Source of the DNA: Parvibaculum sp.
GTDB taxonomy: Bacteria > Pseudomonadota > Alphaproteobacteria > Parvibaculales > Parvibaculaceae
Direction: 5' to 3'
NCBI GenBank assembly: GCA_031291615.1
Contig: JARLIS010000031.1
Location: 1-64,000 of the forward strand
Length of the DNA: 64,000 nucleotides
Shown here: positions 35,067 to 42,746 of the stretch, one piece after another
Numbering within the stretch: the first letter of the stretch is position 1
Layout of the letters: the number at the start of each line of letters is the position of its first letter
Program-made: the position numbers and the translations under genes
The notes under the pieces: generated by a model
What the model was told of the DNA's origin: nothing
Database searches by the model: none
Seen by the model: the letters and a program-made list of their open reading frames with translations, nothing else

Positions 35067-36161
35067 ATGCGCGCTGCCATTTTCCGCAACGGCGATCTCG
35101 TTGCCGGGACCATCGAGGAGCCCAAACCTGCCGACGGGCAGGTTCTGGTCAAGACGCTTGCCTGCGGCATTTGTGGGTCCGACCTGCATACGTTCCATCA
35201 CGCGGACAAGATGAACGACGCGGCGAAGCGGTCCGGTTCCGAATTTGTCATGGACCTGAAGCGTGACATCGTTTTCGGCCATGAATTCTGCGCCGAAATT
35301 CTCGACCATGGGCCGAACACGCAAAAGACGCTGAAGGCGGGTACGCGGGTCTGCTCGGTGCCGGTCGCCATCGGTCTCAACGGCGAGAAGGCGGACATGC
35401 AGCCGCTCGGCTTTTCAAACAAGCTGCCCGGCGGCTTCGCCGAGCGCATGGTGCTGAACGAGATGATGCTGCTCGAAGTGCCGAACGGCTTGCCGACCGA
35501 TCAGGCCGCGCTCACCGAGCCGATGGCAGTCGGCTGGCATGCGGTGGAAAAGGCGCATCTGACGCCCGAAGACATTCCGCTGGTCATTGGCTGCGGGCCG
35601 GTCGGCCTTGCCGTCATCGCCGGTCTCAAGATCAAGGGCGTGCATCCGATTATCGCGGCCGATTTCAGCCCGGCGCGGCGCAAGCTCGCCGAGACGATGG
35701 GCGCGGACATCGTGCTCGATCCGGGCAAGGATTCGCCCTACAAGCGCTGGACCGACGAGGCGACGCCGGAAGGCTATGATCCGAAGAACATCATGGCGCT
35801 TCTCGGCATGGGCCCGAAAATCCGCCCCGGCGTCATCTTCGAATGCGTCGGCGTGCCCGGCATCATCCAGCAGATTCTCGAAGGCGCGCCGCGTTCCGCG
35901 CGCATCGTCGTTGTCGGCGTCTGCATGGAGCAGGACAAGTTCGAGCCTTTCTTCGCCATCAACAAGGAACTCAACCTGCAATTCGTGCTCGGCTATACGC
36001 CGGAGGAATTCGCGCTGACGCTGCATCATCTGGCCGAAGGCAAGATCGACGGCGCGCCGCTCGTCACCGGCAAGGTCGGCGTCGAGGGCGTGAAGCAGGC
36101 CTTCACCGATCTCGCGAACCCGGAAAAGCACGCCAAGATTCTCGTCGAACCCTGGCACTGA
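35067..36161 (+). CDS. Zinc-binding alcohol dehydrogenase (MDR family)
   Basis: A 364-residue medium-chain dehydrogenase. The catalytic zinc region is LACGICGSDLHTFHHAD with the first Cys ligand, then FGHEFCAEILDHGP with His/Glu. The Rossmann motif is VIGCGPVGLAVIAGLKIKG, followed by an Asp (IIAADFSPARRKL), suggesting NAD preference. The four-cysteine structural zinc lobe is absent; residues about 90-120 (VCSVPVAIGLNGEKADMQPL) replace it. ATG 35067 follows GGGAGA. It could act on an alcohol or hydroxyacyl intermediate together with the preceding genes, but the substrate is unknown. Confidence 0.9.
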   Translation: MRAAIFRNGDLVAGTIEEPKPADGQVLVKTLACGICGSDLHTFHHADKMNDAAKRSGSEFVMDLKRDIVFGHEFCAEILDHGPNTQKTLKAGTRVCSVPVAIGLNGEKADMQPLGFSNKLPGGFAERMVLNEMMLLEVPNGLPTDQAALTEPMAVGWHAVEKAHLTPEDIPLVIGCGPVGLAVIAGLKIKGVHPIIAADFSPARRKLAETMGADIVLDPGKDSPYKRWTDEATPEGYDPKNIMALLGMGPKIRPGVIFECVGVPGIIQQILEGAPRSARIVVVGVCMEQDKFEPFFAINKELNLQFVLGYTPEEFALTLHHLAEGKIDGAPLVTGKVGVEGVKQAFTDLANPEKHAKILVEPWH

Positions 36162-36177
36162 GCTCATCGGACGGTAG

Positions 36178-36777
36178 TCAGGCCGGCGCGGTCTCCTTGA
36201 AGGCCGGCCGGCCTGATGCTTTTTCATAGGCCGCAGCGAGGGCGGGGTGTCCGTCGCGCCAGGCGAGATCGCCGTGGCGGAAGTCCAGATAGCCGAGCGC
36301 CGCAAAGACGGCGATGCCGCCGAGGTGCAACGGACCCTCGAGGCTTGCCGCTTCCTTTTCCAGCAGATCGACCGCGCGTGCGATGGCGCGGCGCCAGCGG
36401 CCCATCCACATGGCCGAGCGTTCCGCTTCGGGGCGGTTCTTCTCGAAGATCAGGGAGACGGCAGCATCCGAAATGCCGTCGCCGATGGCATGGAGGCGCC
36501 GGTCGCGCCAGCAGGCCGCCTCGGCTGCCGGCAGGAGCTTCGGCCCCGGCAAGACCGCATCGAGATATTCGCAGATGAGCGGGCTGTCGAAGAGCGTCGT
36601 GCCGTCATCGAGCAGCAGGGCCGGAACCTTGCCGAGCGGGTTTGCCGCATGGAGCGCCTCGGGGTCGGCGAGGGCCGACACCACTTCCTCGGCGACGAGG
36701 TTCGCCGCCCCTTTTTCGCGGATGAGGATGCGCACCTTGCGGACGAAGGGGGAGGTCGGGGAGGAATAAAGCTTCAT
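36178..36777 (-). CDS. Glutathione S-transferase family protein
   Basis: A 199-residue GST with an N-terminal thioredoxin-like domain (MKLYSSPTSPFVRKVRILIR, with the catalytic Ser/Thr region SPTSPF; NPLGKVPALLLDDGTTLFDS with the cis-Pro; and the glutathione-contact LICEYLD) and an all-helical C-terminal domain (VFAALGYLDFRHGDLAWRDG). AGGAGA precedes ATG 36777. It is convergent with the alcohol dehydrogenase gene and divergent from the SPFH gene. It likely conjugates or reduces electrophiles; the substrate is unspecified. Confidence 0.92.
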   Translation of the reverse strand: MKLYSSPTSPFVRKVRILIREKGAANLVAEEVVSALADPEALHAANPLGKVPALLLDDGTTLFDSPLICEYLDAVLPGPKLLPAAEAACWRDRRLHAIGDGISDAAVSLIFEKNRPEAERSAMWMGRWRRAIARAVDLLEKEAASLEGPLHLGGIAVFAALGYLDFRHGDLAWRDGHPALAAAYEKASGRPAFKETAPA

Positions 36778-36929
36778 CGGGGTCTCCTGAAATCGGTGGC
36801 GGCACCTTATCTCACTGAGAGCGCGAGCGAAATCGGGCCGGTGTGGGGCAAGGAGGGGATAGTTGCAAGATTTCCCCGGGTTCCCTCCGGTGATGTAGAC
36901 TTCGTCCGCATGCAAACAGGAGGCGGCTC

Positions 36930-37907
36930 ATGCTCGGCGGTACATATTTCGTCATAGCGATTCTGGCGCTTGCGGTGATCTTCCTCATGAAGGCGGTCAA
37001 GGTTGTGCCGCAGGGCCATGTCTATACGGTCGAGCGCTTCGGGCGGTACACGCATAGCCTGATGCCGGGCCTCGGCATCATCACGCCTTTCATCGACAGC
37101 ATCGGCTCCAAGGTCAACATGATGGAGACCGTGCTCGACGTGCCGAGCCAGGAAGTCATCACGCGGGACAATGCGATGGTGAAGGTCGACGGCGTCGTCT
37201 TCTATCAGGTGCTGGACGCGGCCAAGGCCTCCTATGAAGTCAACAATCTGAAGATCGCCGTATTGAACCTCGTCATGACCAATGTGCGAACGGTGATGGG
37301 CGGCATGGACCTCGACCAGTTGCTGTCGCAGCGCGATTCGATCAATGCGCGGCTGCTCACGGTGGTGGACGAGGCGACGCATCCCTGGGGCCTCAAGGTT
37401 ACGCGCATCGAGATCAAGGATATTGCGCCGCCGCGCGACATCATCGACAGCATGGCGCGCCAGATGAAGGCCGAGCGCGAAAAGCGCGCCGCCATTCTCG
37501 AGGCGGAAGGCCAGCGCCAGTCGGCCATTCTTTCGGCCGAAGGCAAGAAGCAGGCGGCGATCCTCGAAGCCGAGGGCAGGCGCGAGGCTGCCTATCGCGA
37601 CGCCGAGGCGCGCGAGCGTCAGGCGGAAGCCGAAGCCAAGGCGACGCAGGTGGTGAGCGACGCGATTGCCGGCGGCAACGTGCAGGCGCTCAACTATTTC
37701 GTCGCCACGCGCTATGTCGATGCGCTGAAGGCGGTGGCGACGGCGCCGAACCAGAAGCTGGTGCTCATGCCGCTTGAAGCGGCGAATGTGATCGGCGCGC
37801 TTGGCGGCATCAGCGAGCTGGCGCGGGATGCCTTCGGGGGCGGCGGAGACGGGACGAAGCGCGCGGCGGCCCCGCGCGGCTCCGTTCCGCCGGTGAGCGG
37901 GGACTAG
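36930..37907 (+). CDS. qmcA: SPFH/band-7 membrane protein, QmcA-like
   Basis: A 325-residue membrane-scaffold protein. One N-terminal membrane helix (FVIAILALAVIFLM) precedes the SPFH domain (VKVVPQGHVYTVERFGRYTH, PGLGIITPFIDSI, VITRDNAMVKVDGVVFYQV). A long Ala/Glu-rich coiled coil follows (REKRAAILEAEGQRQSAILS, repeated). The C-terminus is Gly-rich. Such proteins form ring assemblies around membrane proteases or organise lipid domains. The NfeD gene follows by nine bases, the standard pairing. Confidence 0.93.
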   Translation: MLGGTYFVIAILALAVIFLMKAVKVVPQGHVYTVERFGRYTHSLMPGLGIITPFIDSIGSKVNMMETVLDVPSQEVITRDNAMVKVDGVVFYQVLDAAKASYEVNNLKIAVLNLVMTNVRTVMGGMDLDQLLSQRDSINARLLTVVDEATHPWGLKVTRIEIKDIAPPRDIIDSMARQMKAEREKRAAILEAEGQRQSAILSAEGKKQAAILEAEGRREAAYRDAEARERQAEAEAKATQVVSDAIAGGNVQALNYFVATRYVDALKAVATAPNQKLVLMPLEAANVIGALGGISELARDAFGGGGDGTKRAAAPRGSVPPVSGD

Positions 37908-37916
37908 GCCAGCATC

Positions 37917-38363
37917 ATGGACGGATTTTCGTTTTCCGCACTCGGACCCTGGACATGGTGGATCGCGGCCGCCGTGCTCGCCATTCTCGAGCTTGTCGTG
38001 CCCGGCATCTTCTTCATCTGGCTTGCGGGCGCGGCGGCGGTCGTCGGCGCGATCATTCTCGCGGTCGACCTGCCGGTCACGGTTCAGGTGGCGCTTTTTG
38101 CCGTTTTCTCGGTCGTGGCGGTCTGGGGGTCCCGGCGCTATCTCGGGCGGCATCCCATCGAAAGCGACCAACCGCTGCTAAACCAACGGGCGGCGACTTA
38201 TGTCGGACGGGTGGTGACGCTGGAGCAGCCCATCGAGAACGGGCGCGGCAAGGTGCGCATCGGCGATACGCTTTGGCTTGCCGAAGGGCCCGACCTGCCG
38301 GCGGGCGCAACGGTGCGCGTGGTGCGCGGCGATGGCGCTGTGCTGGTCGTCGAAGCCGCGTAA
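37917..38363 (+). CDS. NfeD-family membrane protein
   Basis: A 148-residue protein with three or four membrane helices (WTWWIAAAVLAILELVVPGI, FFIWLAGAAAVVGAIILAVD, VALFAVFSVVAVWGSRRYL). A C-terminal OB-fold follows (RAATYVGRVVTLEQPIENGR, GDTLWLAEGPDLPAGATVRV). This is the short NfeD1b/YbbK-partner type without the protease domain. It is nine bases after the SPFH gene, and the two products probably form one complex in membrane quality control. Confidence 0.92.
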   Translation: MDGFSFSALGPWTWWIAAAVLAILELVVPGIFFIWLAGAAAVVGAIILAVDLPVTVQVALFAVFSVVAVWGSRRYLGRHPIESDQPLLNQRAATYVGRVVTLEQPIENGRGKVRIGDTLWLAEGPDLPAGATVRVVRGDGAVLVVEAA

Positions 38364-38378
38364 GGCAAGCCGCATTCC

Positions 38379-38400
38379 GCATCGTGCGCGCGCTCGATGC
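38379..38400. terminator. Possible bidirectional terminator between convergent genes
   Basis: GCATCG / CGATGC arms with a ten-base GC-rich loop, in the 43-base gap between the NfeD gene and the convergent serine hydrolase gene. The stem is short and lacks a U-run. Confidence 0.35.
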
Positions 38401-38406
38401 CGGGAT

Positions 38407-39672
38407 CTATTTTCCTCTGCGATAGAGCGCAACGCTGACGATCACGATCACAATCACAAGCGCACCCGATGCGAGCAGCATCAGGATGTTGCGCAGATCG
38501 AACATCACCAGAGTGTCGAGGCCGACGGTGCCTGCGTGCCAGAAAGTCCATTCGCCGCCGATTTCTCTCGCGAGCGTGGGATTGCCGGTTTCAAGGACCA
38601 GGATGCCGTCGCCGGTCGCGGGATCGATCCGCGCCGTGGTGTTGATCGCCGGGTAGTTGTTGCCGTCGTGACCGATCACATAACTGCCGGCCCCGTTGGG
38701 AACGTAGAGCGTTTCGCCCAATCCCCAGACCGGGATGCCAAGGAGGAAGGCTTGCGGGCGCCGCATCGCTTCGAGCGTCGCGGGGCTCAATACGCCGCGG
38801 CCGGGCGGCGCACCCTTTTCTCCGGGAATTTGCGCGGTGAGGAAGCGCGTCATATCGGCGGCCGACGTATAAAGCGACGCCGCGGAAAGAGCGGTGAACC
38901 TGTAGTGGATCGCCTTCGATCCGTCGGCATCGTAGAAGTCGACGAGATGCGCGGGATCGGGATCGACAAAGGTCGATTGCGTCATTCCAAGCGGCAGAAA
39001 CACCAGACGGCGCATGGCATCGTTGAACGGTTCGTGCGTCACCTCTTCGACAAGAAGTTGCAGCAACAGATATCCGCCGCCGGAATAGCGCCAGCTTGTA
39101 CCGGGCGGCGCGCCGACGCGCGTGATGCCGCTCGCGCCCGGCAGGGTGTCCGTCGCGCGCGTCAGTTCCTGTTCGACCGAGGGCAAGGCCTGGCCCGGAG
39201 CAAATCCACGGAAGCCCAGACCGTCTGTCAGGCCCGCCGTGTGGCCAAGCAATCTGCGCACGGTCACGGCGTCGTTGTCGAATTCACTCGGCGGCAAATG
39301 CCATCGGGTCAGATATTTCGAGACCGGTGCGTCGAGATCGATGCGATGCTGCTCGACCAGAGCCATGACGCCCCAGGCGGTGATCCACTTGCTCATCGAA
39401 GCGACCTGAAAAAGGGAATTGCCGTCGACCGGTCGGCCATGCGAGGCGCAAAAGATTTCCGCAACCTGACCGCGATCGAGCAACATGATCGCAATGTTGC
39501 CTTTCGATTCCGCGGCGTATCGGCCTTGGGCCCAGCGGAGAAAGCCCGCCGTGTCGCCCTTTGCCGCGGGCATTGAGCGCCACCACCCCTCGCGCGCGCC
39601 GCCGGCGACGAAAGCTGCCCAGATGGCGAGCGAGACAATCGCGACAAGGACGGTCCTTCCCAGTCTTCTCAT
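38407..39672 (-). CDS. Membrane-anchored serine hydrolase of the beta-lactamase/PBP4* family
   Basis: A 421-residue protein with an N-terminal membrane helix (TVLVAIVSLAIWAAFVAG), a beta-lactamase-like catalytic domain and a C-terminal membrane helix (ILMLLASGALVIVIVIVSVA) with a basic end. The active-site SxxK is visible in VASMSKWITAWG and the Tyr motif in WRYSGGGYLLLQLL; IGHDGNN stands where the third motif is expected. These enzymes act on D-Ala peptides, esters or amides in the periplasm. ATG 39672 was chosen; AGGGG lies nine bases upstream. Confidence 0.85.
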   Translation of the reverse strand: MRRLGRTVLVAIVSLAIWAAFVAGGAREGWWRSMPAAKGDTAGFLRWAQGRYAAESKGNIAIMLLDRGQVAEIFCASHGRPVDGNSLFQVASMSKWITAWGVMALVEQHRIDLDAPVSKYLTRWHLPPSEFDNDAVTVRRLLGHTAGLTDGLGFRGFAPGQALPSVEQELTRATDTLPGASGITRVGAPPGTSWRYSGGGYLLLQLLVEEVTHEPFNDAMRRLVFLPLGMTQSTFVDPDPAHLVDFYDADGSKAIHYRFTALSAASLYTSAADMTRFLTAQIPGEKGAPPGRGVLSPATLEAMRRPQAFLLGIPVWGLGETLYVPNGAGSYVIGHDGNNYPAINTTARIDPATGDGILVLETGNPTLAREIGGEWTFWHAGTVGLDTLVMFDLRNILMLLASGALVIVIVIVSVALYRRGK

Positions 39673-39852
39673 GCGCCGACCCCCTGTTGCCGCGTACCGC
39701 ATAGCCACTCGCCCGCAAGCGGCAGGGGCAAAAGCTATCCGATGCTTTTTCCGAATCCAAATCGCATCGGCGCATATGAAGAAATTTCGACATCGCGGGA
39801 GGCCGCTTCGGGCCCATCGATGCTCAATTCCGGCTGCGGAGGAACGCCGCGC

Positions 39853-40341
39853 CTATCCCGCCAAGCAGGCCAGCCCTGTATATTGGCCATGCGAGGCGCG
39901 GACGATGCGCGTTTCGCTGTAGTCGCGGCAACGCTCGCCCGCCTTGTTGCGGAATTCGCGCGTCGGCGTGATCGTGCCGGACGCCTGATCGACGGGCGTG
40001 CGCCAGCGGATTTCCTCGCCGAGCGGCACATCCATGATGCGGCCCATGGCGCGGCGCTGCTCGGATTCCGGTATGCCGCTCAAGGTCGGCCCGTTCGATC
40101 CGTGAACGACGTAACCGATGACGACGCCCGCCAGGATCGAATATTTCGTGACGTTGCCGCCGCCGAAGGTGTCGCCGAGCATGGCGAAGCCGCCCGGACC
40201 GACGATGCCGGTGCTGTCGTTGATGGGCAGCTTGACGAGCGGCGTCGGCGGGGTTTCGGTCACTTTGGGCCGGGGCGTCGTATCTTGCGCGCAGGCGGCG
40301 AGCAGGGCGCTCAATGCCAATACGGGAAGCAGCGATTTCAT
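39853..40341 (-). CDS. Surface-antigen-type lipoprotein
   Basis: A 162-residue precursor with signal MKSLLPVLALSALLAAC, the lipobox cysteine at 17. A Pro/Thr-rich linker and a Gly/Val hydrophobic hairpin (YSILAGVVIGYVVHG) follow. The C-terminal domain RWRTPVDQASGTITPTREF to TGLACLAG resembles the 17-kDa/RT0821 surface-antigen C-terminal domain, in which two cysteines (GERCRDYSET and GLACLAG) probably pair. It is the last gene of a set with the holin-like and YqjD-like genes, three bases after the former. Confidence 0.7.
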   Translation of the reverse strand: MKSLLPVLALSALLAACAQDTTPRPKVTETPPTPLVKLPINDSTGIVGPGGFAMLGDTFGGGNVTKYSILAGVVIGYVVHGSNGPTLSGIPESEQRRAMGRIMDVPLGEEIRWRTPVDQASGTITPTREFRNKAGERCRDYSETRIVRASHGQYTGLACLAG

Positions 40342-40344
40342 CGG

Positions 40345-40845
40345 CTACTCCTTTTTCAGGATCGGCATGATGATGCGGCGGAGCGAGGGGCTGACGGCGG
40401 CAAGAAGGCCGAGCACCAGAGTGACGATGGGCAGGGTGCCGGCCGAGCCTTTCAGCAGGCCAAGCAGGCCGAAACTCAGGTCGTCGACGCGCTTCTCGAA
40501 GGCGGCGAGATCGCGCTGAAGCTCGCGCCTTGCGTCCTCGACATTGCGGTTGATGAGATCGGCCTCAAGGAGCGCCGCGCGGCTCGGCTTGCGCTGCGCG
40601 AAGAGGATCGAGGCAAGCGCCAGCAGAGCGAGCGCGCCGCCGACGATGAGGGCGGCGAGCGTGTTGCCATAGGCGTTTGCCAGCGCGAAGAAGACGGCGA
40701 GTGCGAGCATCGCGAGGGCGAGGAAGCCGATGAGGATCGAAATCGCGGTCCAGGCGAAGCGCTGCGTCAGTTTGCGCGCTTCGGTCTCGATGCGGAGATA
40801 TTCCGCTTCCGCCAGCCGGCGCATGTTGGGTGTGGGTTCGAGCAT
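40345..40845 (-). CDS. Holin-superfamily-like membrane protein (Phage_holin_3_6 type)
   Basis: A 166-residue protein: an amphipathic N-terminus (RRLAEAEYLRIETEARKLTQ), two membrane helices (TAISILIGFLALAMLALAVF and LAALIVGGALALLALASILF), then a helix-rich tail (EDARRELQRDLAAFEKRVDD) with a third hydrophobic stretch (TLPIVTLVLGLLAAVSPSL). The pattern matches the chromosomal 'phage holin family' proteins encoded beside YqjD genes; no other phage gene is present. ATG 40845 follows AGGAG. Its role is probably in the envelope and unknown. Confidence 0.72.
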   Translation of the reverse strand: MLEPTPNMRRLAEAEYLRIETEARKLTQRFAWTAISILIGFLALAMLALAVFFALANAYGNTLAALIVGGALALLALASILFAQRKPSRAALLEADLINRNVEDARRELQRDLAAFEKRVDDLSFGLLGLLKGSAGTLPIVTLVLGLLAAVSPSLRRIIMPILKKE

Positions 40846-40855
40846 CGGGTGGCTC

Positions 40856-41128
40856 CTAGCGCGAGATGACGCGGCCGATGAGAAGGCCGATGGCGAAGGC
40901 GATGATGGCGCTGGGGAGCGGGTGGGCGTCGATCTGCTTTTGCAGGTCGACAAGGCCGTCCTGAACGCGCTCGCCGATTTCCTCCGCTTTTTCCCGCGCG
41001 GTGCCCGCGCCCTCGGCGGTGCTGTCCTCGATGAAGGCTTTCGCCTCCTCAAGGGCGGCTGTCAGGCGCTCGACCTCGGCGCGCAGTTCGTCGAGTTCAT
41101 CGGCGGTTTTGGTGCTTTTCTCGGCCAT
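40856..41128 (-). CDS. DUF883/YqjD-ElaB-like membrane-anchored coiled-coil protein
   Basis: A 90-residue protein: a charged coiled coil (ELDELRAEVERLTAALEEAK, then EKAEEIGERVQDGLVDLQKQ) followed by a C-terminal membrane helix (PLPSAIIAFAIGLLIGRVIS). This is the YqjD/ElaB plan; the E. coli homologues tether ribosomes to the membrane in stationary phase. ATG 41128 follows GGGAGA at eight bases; the in-frame upstream extension to 41188 runs through a hairpin. Ten bases separate it from the holin-like gene. Confidence 0.85.
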   Translation of the reverse strand: MAEKSTKTADELDELRAEVERLTAALEEAKAFIEDSTAEGAGTAREKAEEIGERVQDGLVDLQKQIDAHPLPSAIIAFAIGLLIGRVISR

Positions 41129-41152
41129 GCGGTTTTCTCCCGGTCCTTGCGA

Positions 41153-41208
41153 GACCCTATTTCTAGGGTCGAAGCCTAGACCCGGCATTGCGTTGACGCA
41201 AAGCCGGG
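41153..41208 (-). terminator. Two successive hairpins between the cardiolipin synthase and YqjD-like genes
   Basis: GACCCTA/TAGGGTC with a four-base loop (41153-41170), and CCCGGCATTGCG/CGCAAAGCCGGG with loop TTGA and one A-A mismatch (41181-41208). Both lie in the gap after the cardiolipin synthase stop and before the YqjD-like gene on the same strand. The larger is a plausible terminator and the smaller a possible leader hairpin. Confidence 0.5.
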
Positions 41209-41239
41209 CGCGGCATTTCGAGCCTCCGTCGGGGATGTG

Positions 41240-42694
41240 TCAAAGATAGGGCGAGGCGAGGCGGATGGCGGCGTCGCGCAGCTTGGCGGGCAGGGAGCGC
41301 CGGGCGATCTCCTCATAGGTGACGGCATGGGCGTCCAGGATCTTGCCGTCGATGATGCGGTCGAGGCGGGCGGCGAAGGCGGCGCCGTAGCATTCGAGGT
41401 CGAGTTCGAAATTGAGACGCAGGCTGCGGCCGTCCCAGTTGGCCGAGCCGACTTTCGACCAGAGGCCGTCGACCGTCATCAGCTTGGTGTGTTCGAAGGG
41501 GCCGCTCGTTTTCCAGACGCGGCAGCCCGCCTCGATGAGCCAGGCGAGCTGGGGCGTCGCCGCCCAGTCGACGAAGGGCAGGTTGTTGGTCGCCGGAAGA
41601 ACGATGTCGACATGGACGCCGCGCATGGCCGCGAGCGACAGCGTGGTGGCGAGCGTGGTGTCGGGCAGGAAATAGGGCGTGACGATGCGCACGCTTTCGC
41701 GCGCCTGGGTGAGCGCGCCCATATTGGTCCAGCGGATCGGGTTCACGCCCTGATCGGGACCGGCGGGCAGGCCACGGGCGACGATGTGGCCCTTGTGCTC
41801 GTAGCGCGCGTTTTCGGGAAACCAGTCGGGCCCGTCCAGGATTTCGCCGGTGGTGAAGCTCCATTCATGGGCGAAGGTGTGCATGAGCTGGGCGACGACC
41901 GGGCCTTCGACGCGGAAGTGATAGTCGCGGATCGGCTTTGCCGGATTCTGGCGGACGAGATTTCCTTCAGAAATATTCATGCCGCCGGTGAAGCCGATGG
42001 AGCCGTCGGCCACCAGAATCTTCTGATGGCTGCGCATGTTGAGATAGGGCATCTGCCAGGGCATGAACGAATGCAGGAAGCGCGCATAGTTGATGCCGCG
42101 CTCGCGCAGGAGCGGCACGAGCGAGGGCCGCGAATACCAGGAGCCGACGCCGTCGATCAGCACGCGCACGCGCACGCCGCGGCCGACCGCGCGGGCGAGG
42201 GCATCGACGAAGAGGCGGCCCGCCTTGTCGTTGTTGAAGATGTAGGTCGAAAGGGCGAGGGATTTGGTCGCGCCGTCGATCGCCGCGATCATGGCGGGAT
42301 AGGCCTCGTCGCCGTTTTCGAGCACGTCGATGGCATTGCCGGGCTCGAAACGCTCCGGCAGGACCTTCTGTCCGAAGCGCGCGAGGCTTTCGAGTTCGTG
42401 ATGGCGCTCGCCCTGTTCGGCGGGAAGGCCGCCCATGGGCGAGACGGCGGGAAGCGGCAACGCACGGCCGCTGCGGATGCCGCGCAATTCCCGGGCGCGG
42501 CGCTGGATGCGGTTGACGCCGAAGAGGAGATAGATGATCCAGCCCGCGAAAGGCACAAGCAGGATGAAGCCGACCCAGCCCGTGGCCGAGCGGACGTCGC
42601 TCTTGGTCAGCATGGCGTGACCCGCCGCGAGAACCATGGCGGCGGCCTGAAGGGCGGCGGCCAGAAGGGGCCAGATATCCGAAAAGCTCTGCAT
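41240..42694 (-). CDS. cls: Cardiolipin synthase (phospholipase D superfamily)
   Basis: Condenses two phosphatidylglycerols into cardiolipin at the inner membrane. The 484 residues begin with two membrane helices (IWPLLAAALQAAAMVLAAG and GWVGFILLVPFAGWIIYLLF, the PLDc_N module), then two HKD domains. The first has RSHQKILVADGSIGFTGG; the second has EHTKLMTVDGLWSKVGSANW. Linker motifs YIFNNDKAGRLFVDAL and YFLPDTTLATTLSLAA match the ClsA group. It is monocistronic, with hairpins after it. Confidence 0.94.
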   Translation of the reverse strand: MQSFSDIWPLLAAALQAAAMVLAAGHAMLTKSDVRSATGWVGFILLVPFAGWIIYLLFGVNRIQRRARELRGIRSGRALPLPAVSPMGGLPAEQGERHHELESLARFGQKVLPERFEPGNAIDVLENGDEAYPAMIAAIDGATKSLALSTYIFNNDKAGRLFVDALARAVGRGVRVRVLIDGVGSWYSRPSLVPLLRERGINYARFLHSFMPWQMPYLNMRSHQKILVADGSIGFTGGMNISEGNLVRQNPAKPIRDYHFRVEGPVVAQLMHTFAHEWSFTTGEILDGPDWFPENARYEHKGHIVARGLPAGPDQGVNPIRWTNMGALTQARESVRIVTPYFLPDTTLATTLSLAAMRGVHVDIVLPATNNLPFVDWAATPQLAWLIEAGCRVWKTSGPFEHTKLMTVDGLWSKVGSANWDGRSLRLNFELDLECYGAAFAARLDRIIDGKILDAHAVTYEEIARRSLPAKLRDAAIRLASPYL

Positions 42695-42746
42695 GGGGCA
42701 GGAGGTTAGCGCAAGGCGGGCGCTCCTCCTACCACCTATCCCGGTC

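Noticed and set aside
40345..40845. Holin-like gene as a sign of a prophage
   Set aside because: No capsid, tail, integrase, lysin or attachment repeats are nearby. This family is commonly chromosomal beside YqjD-like genes.
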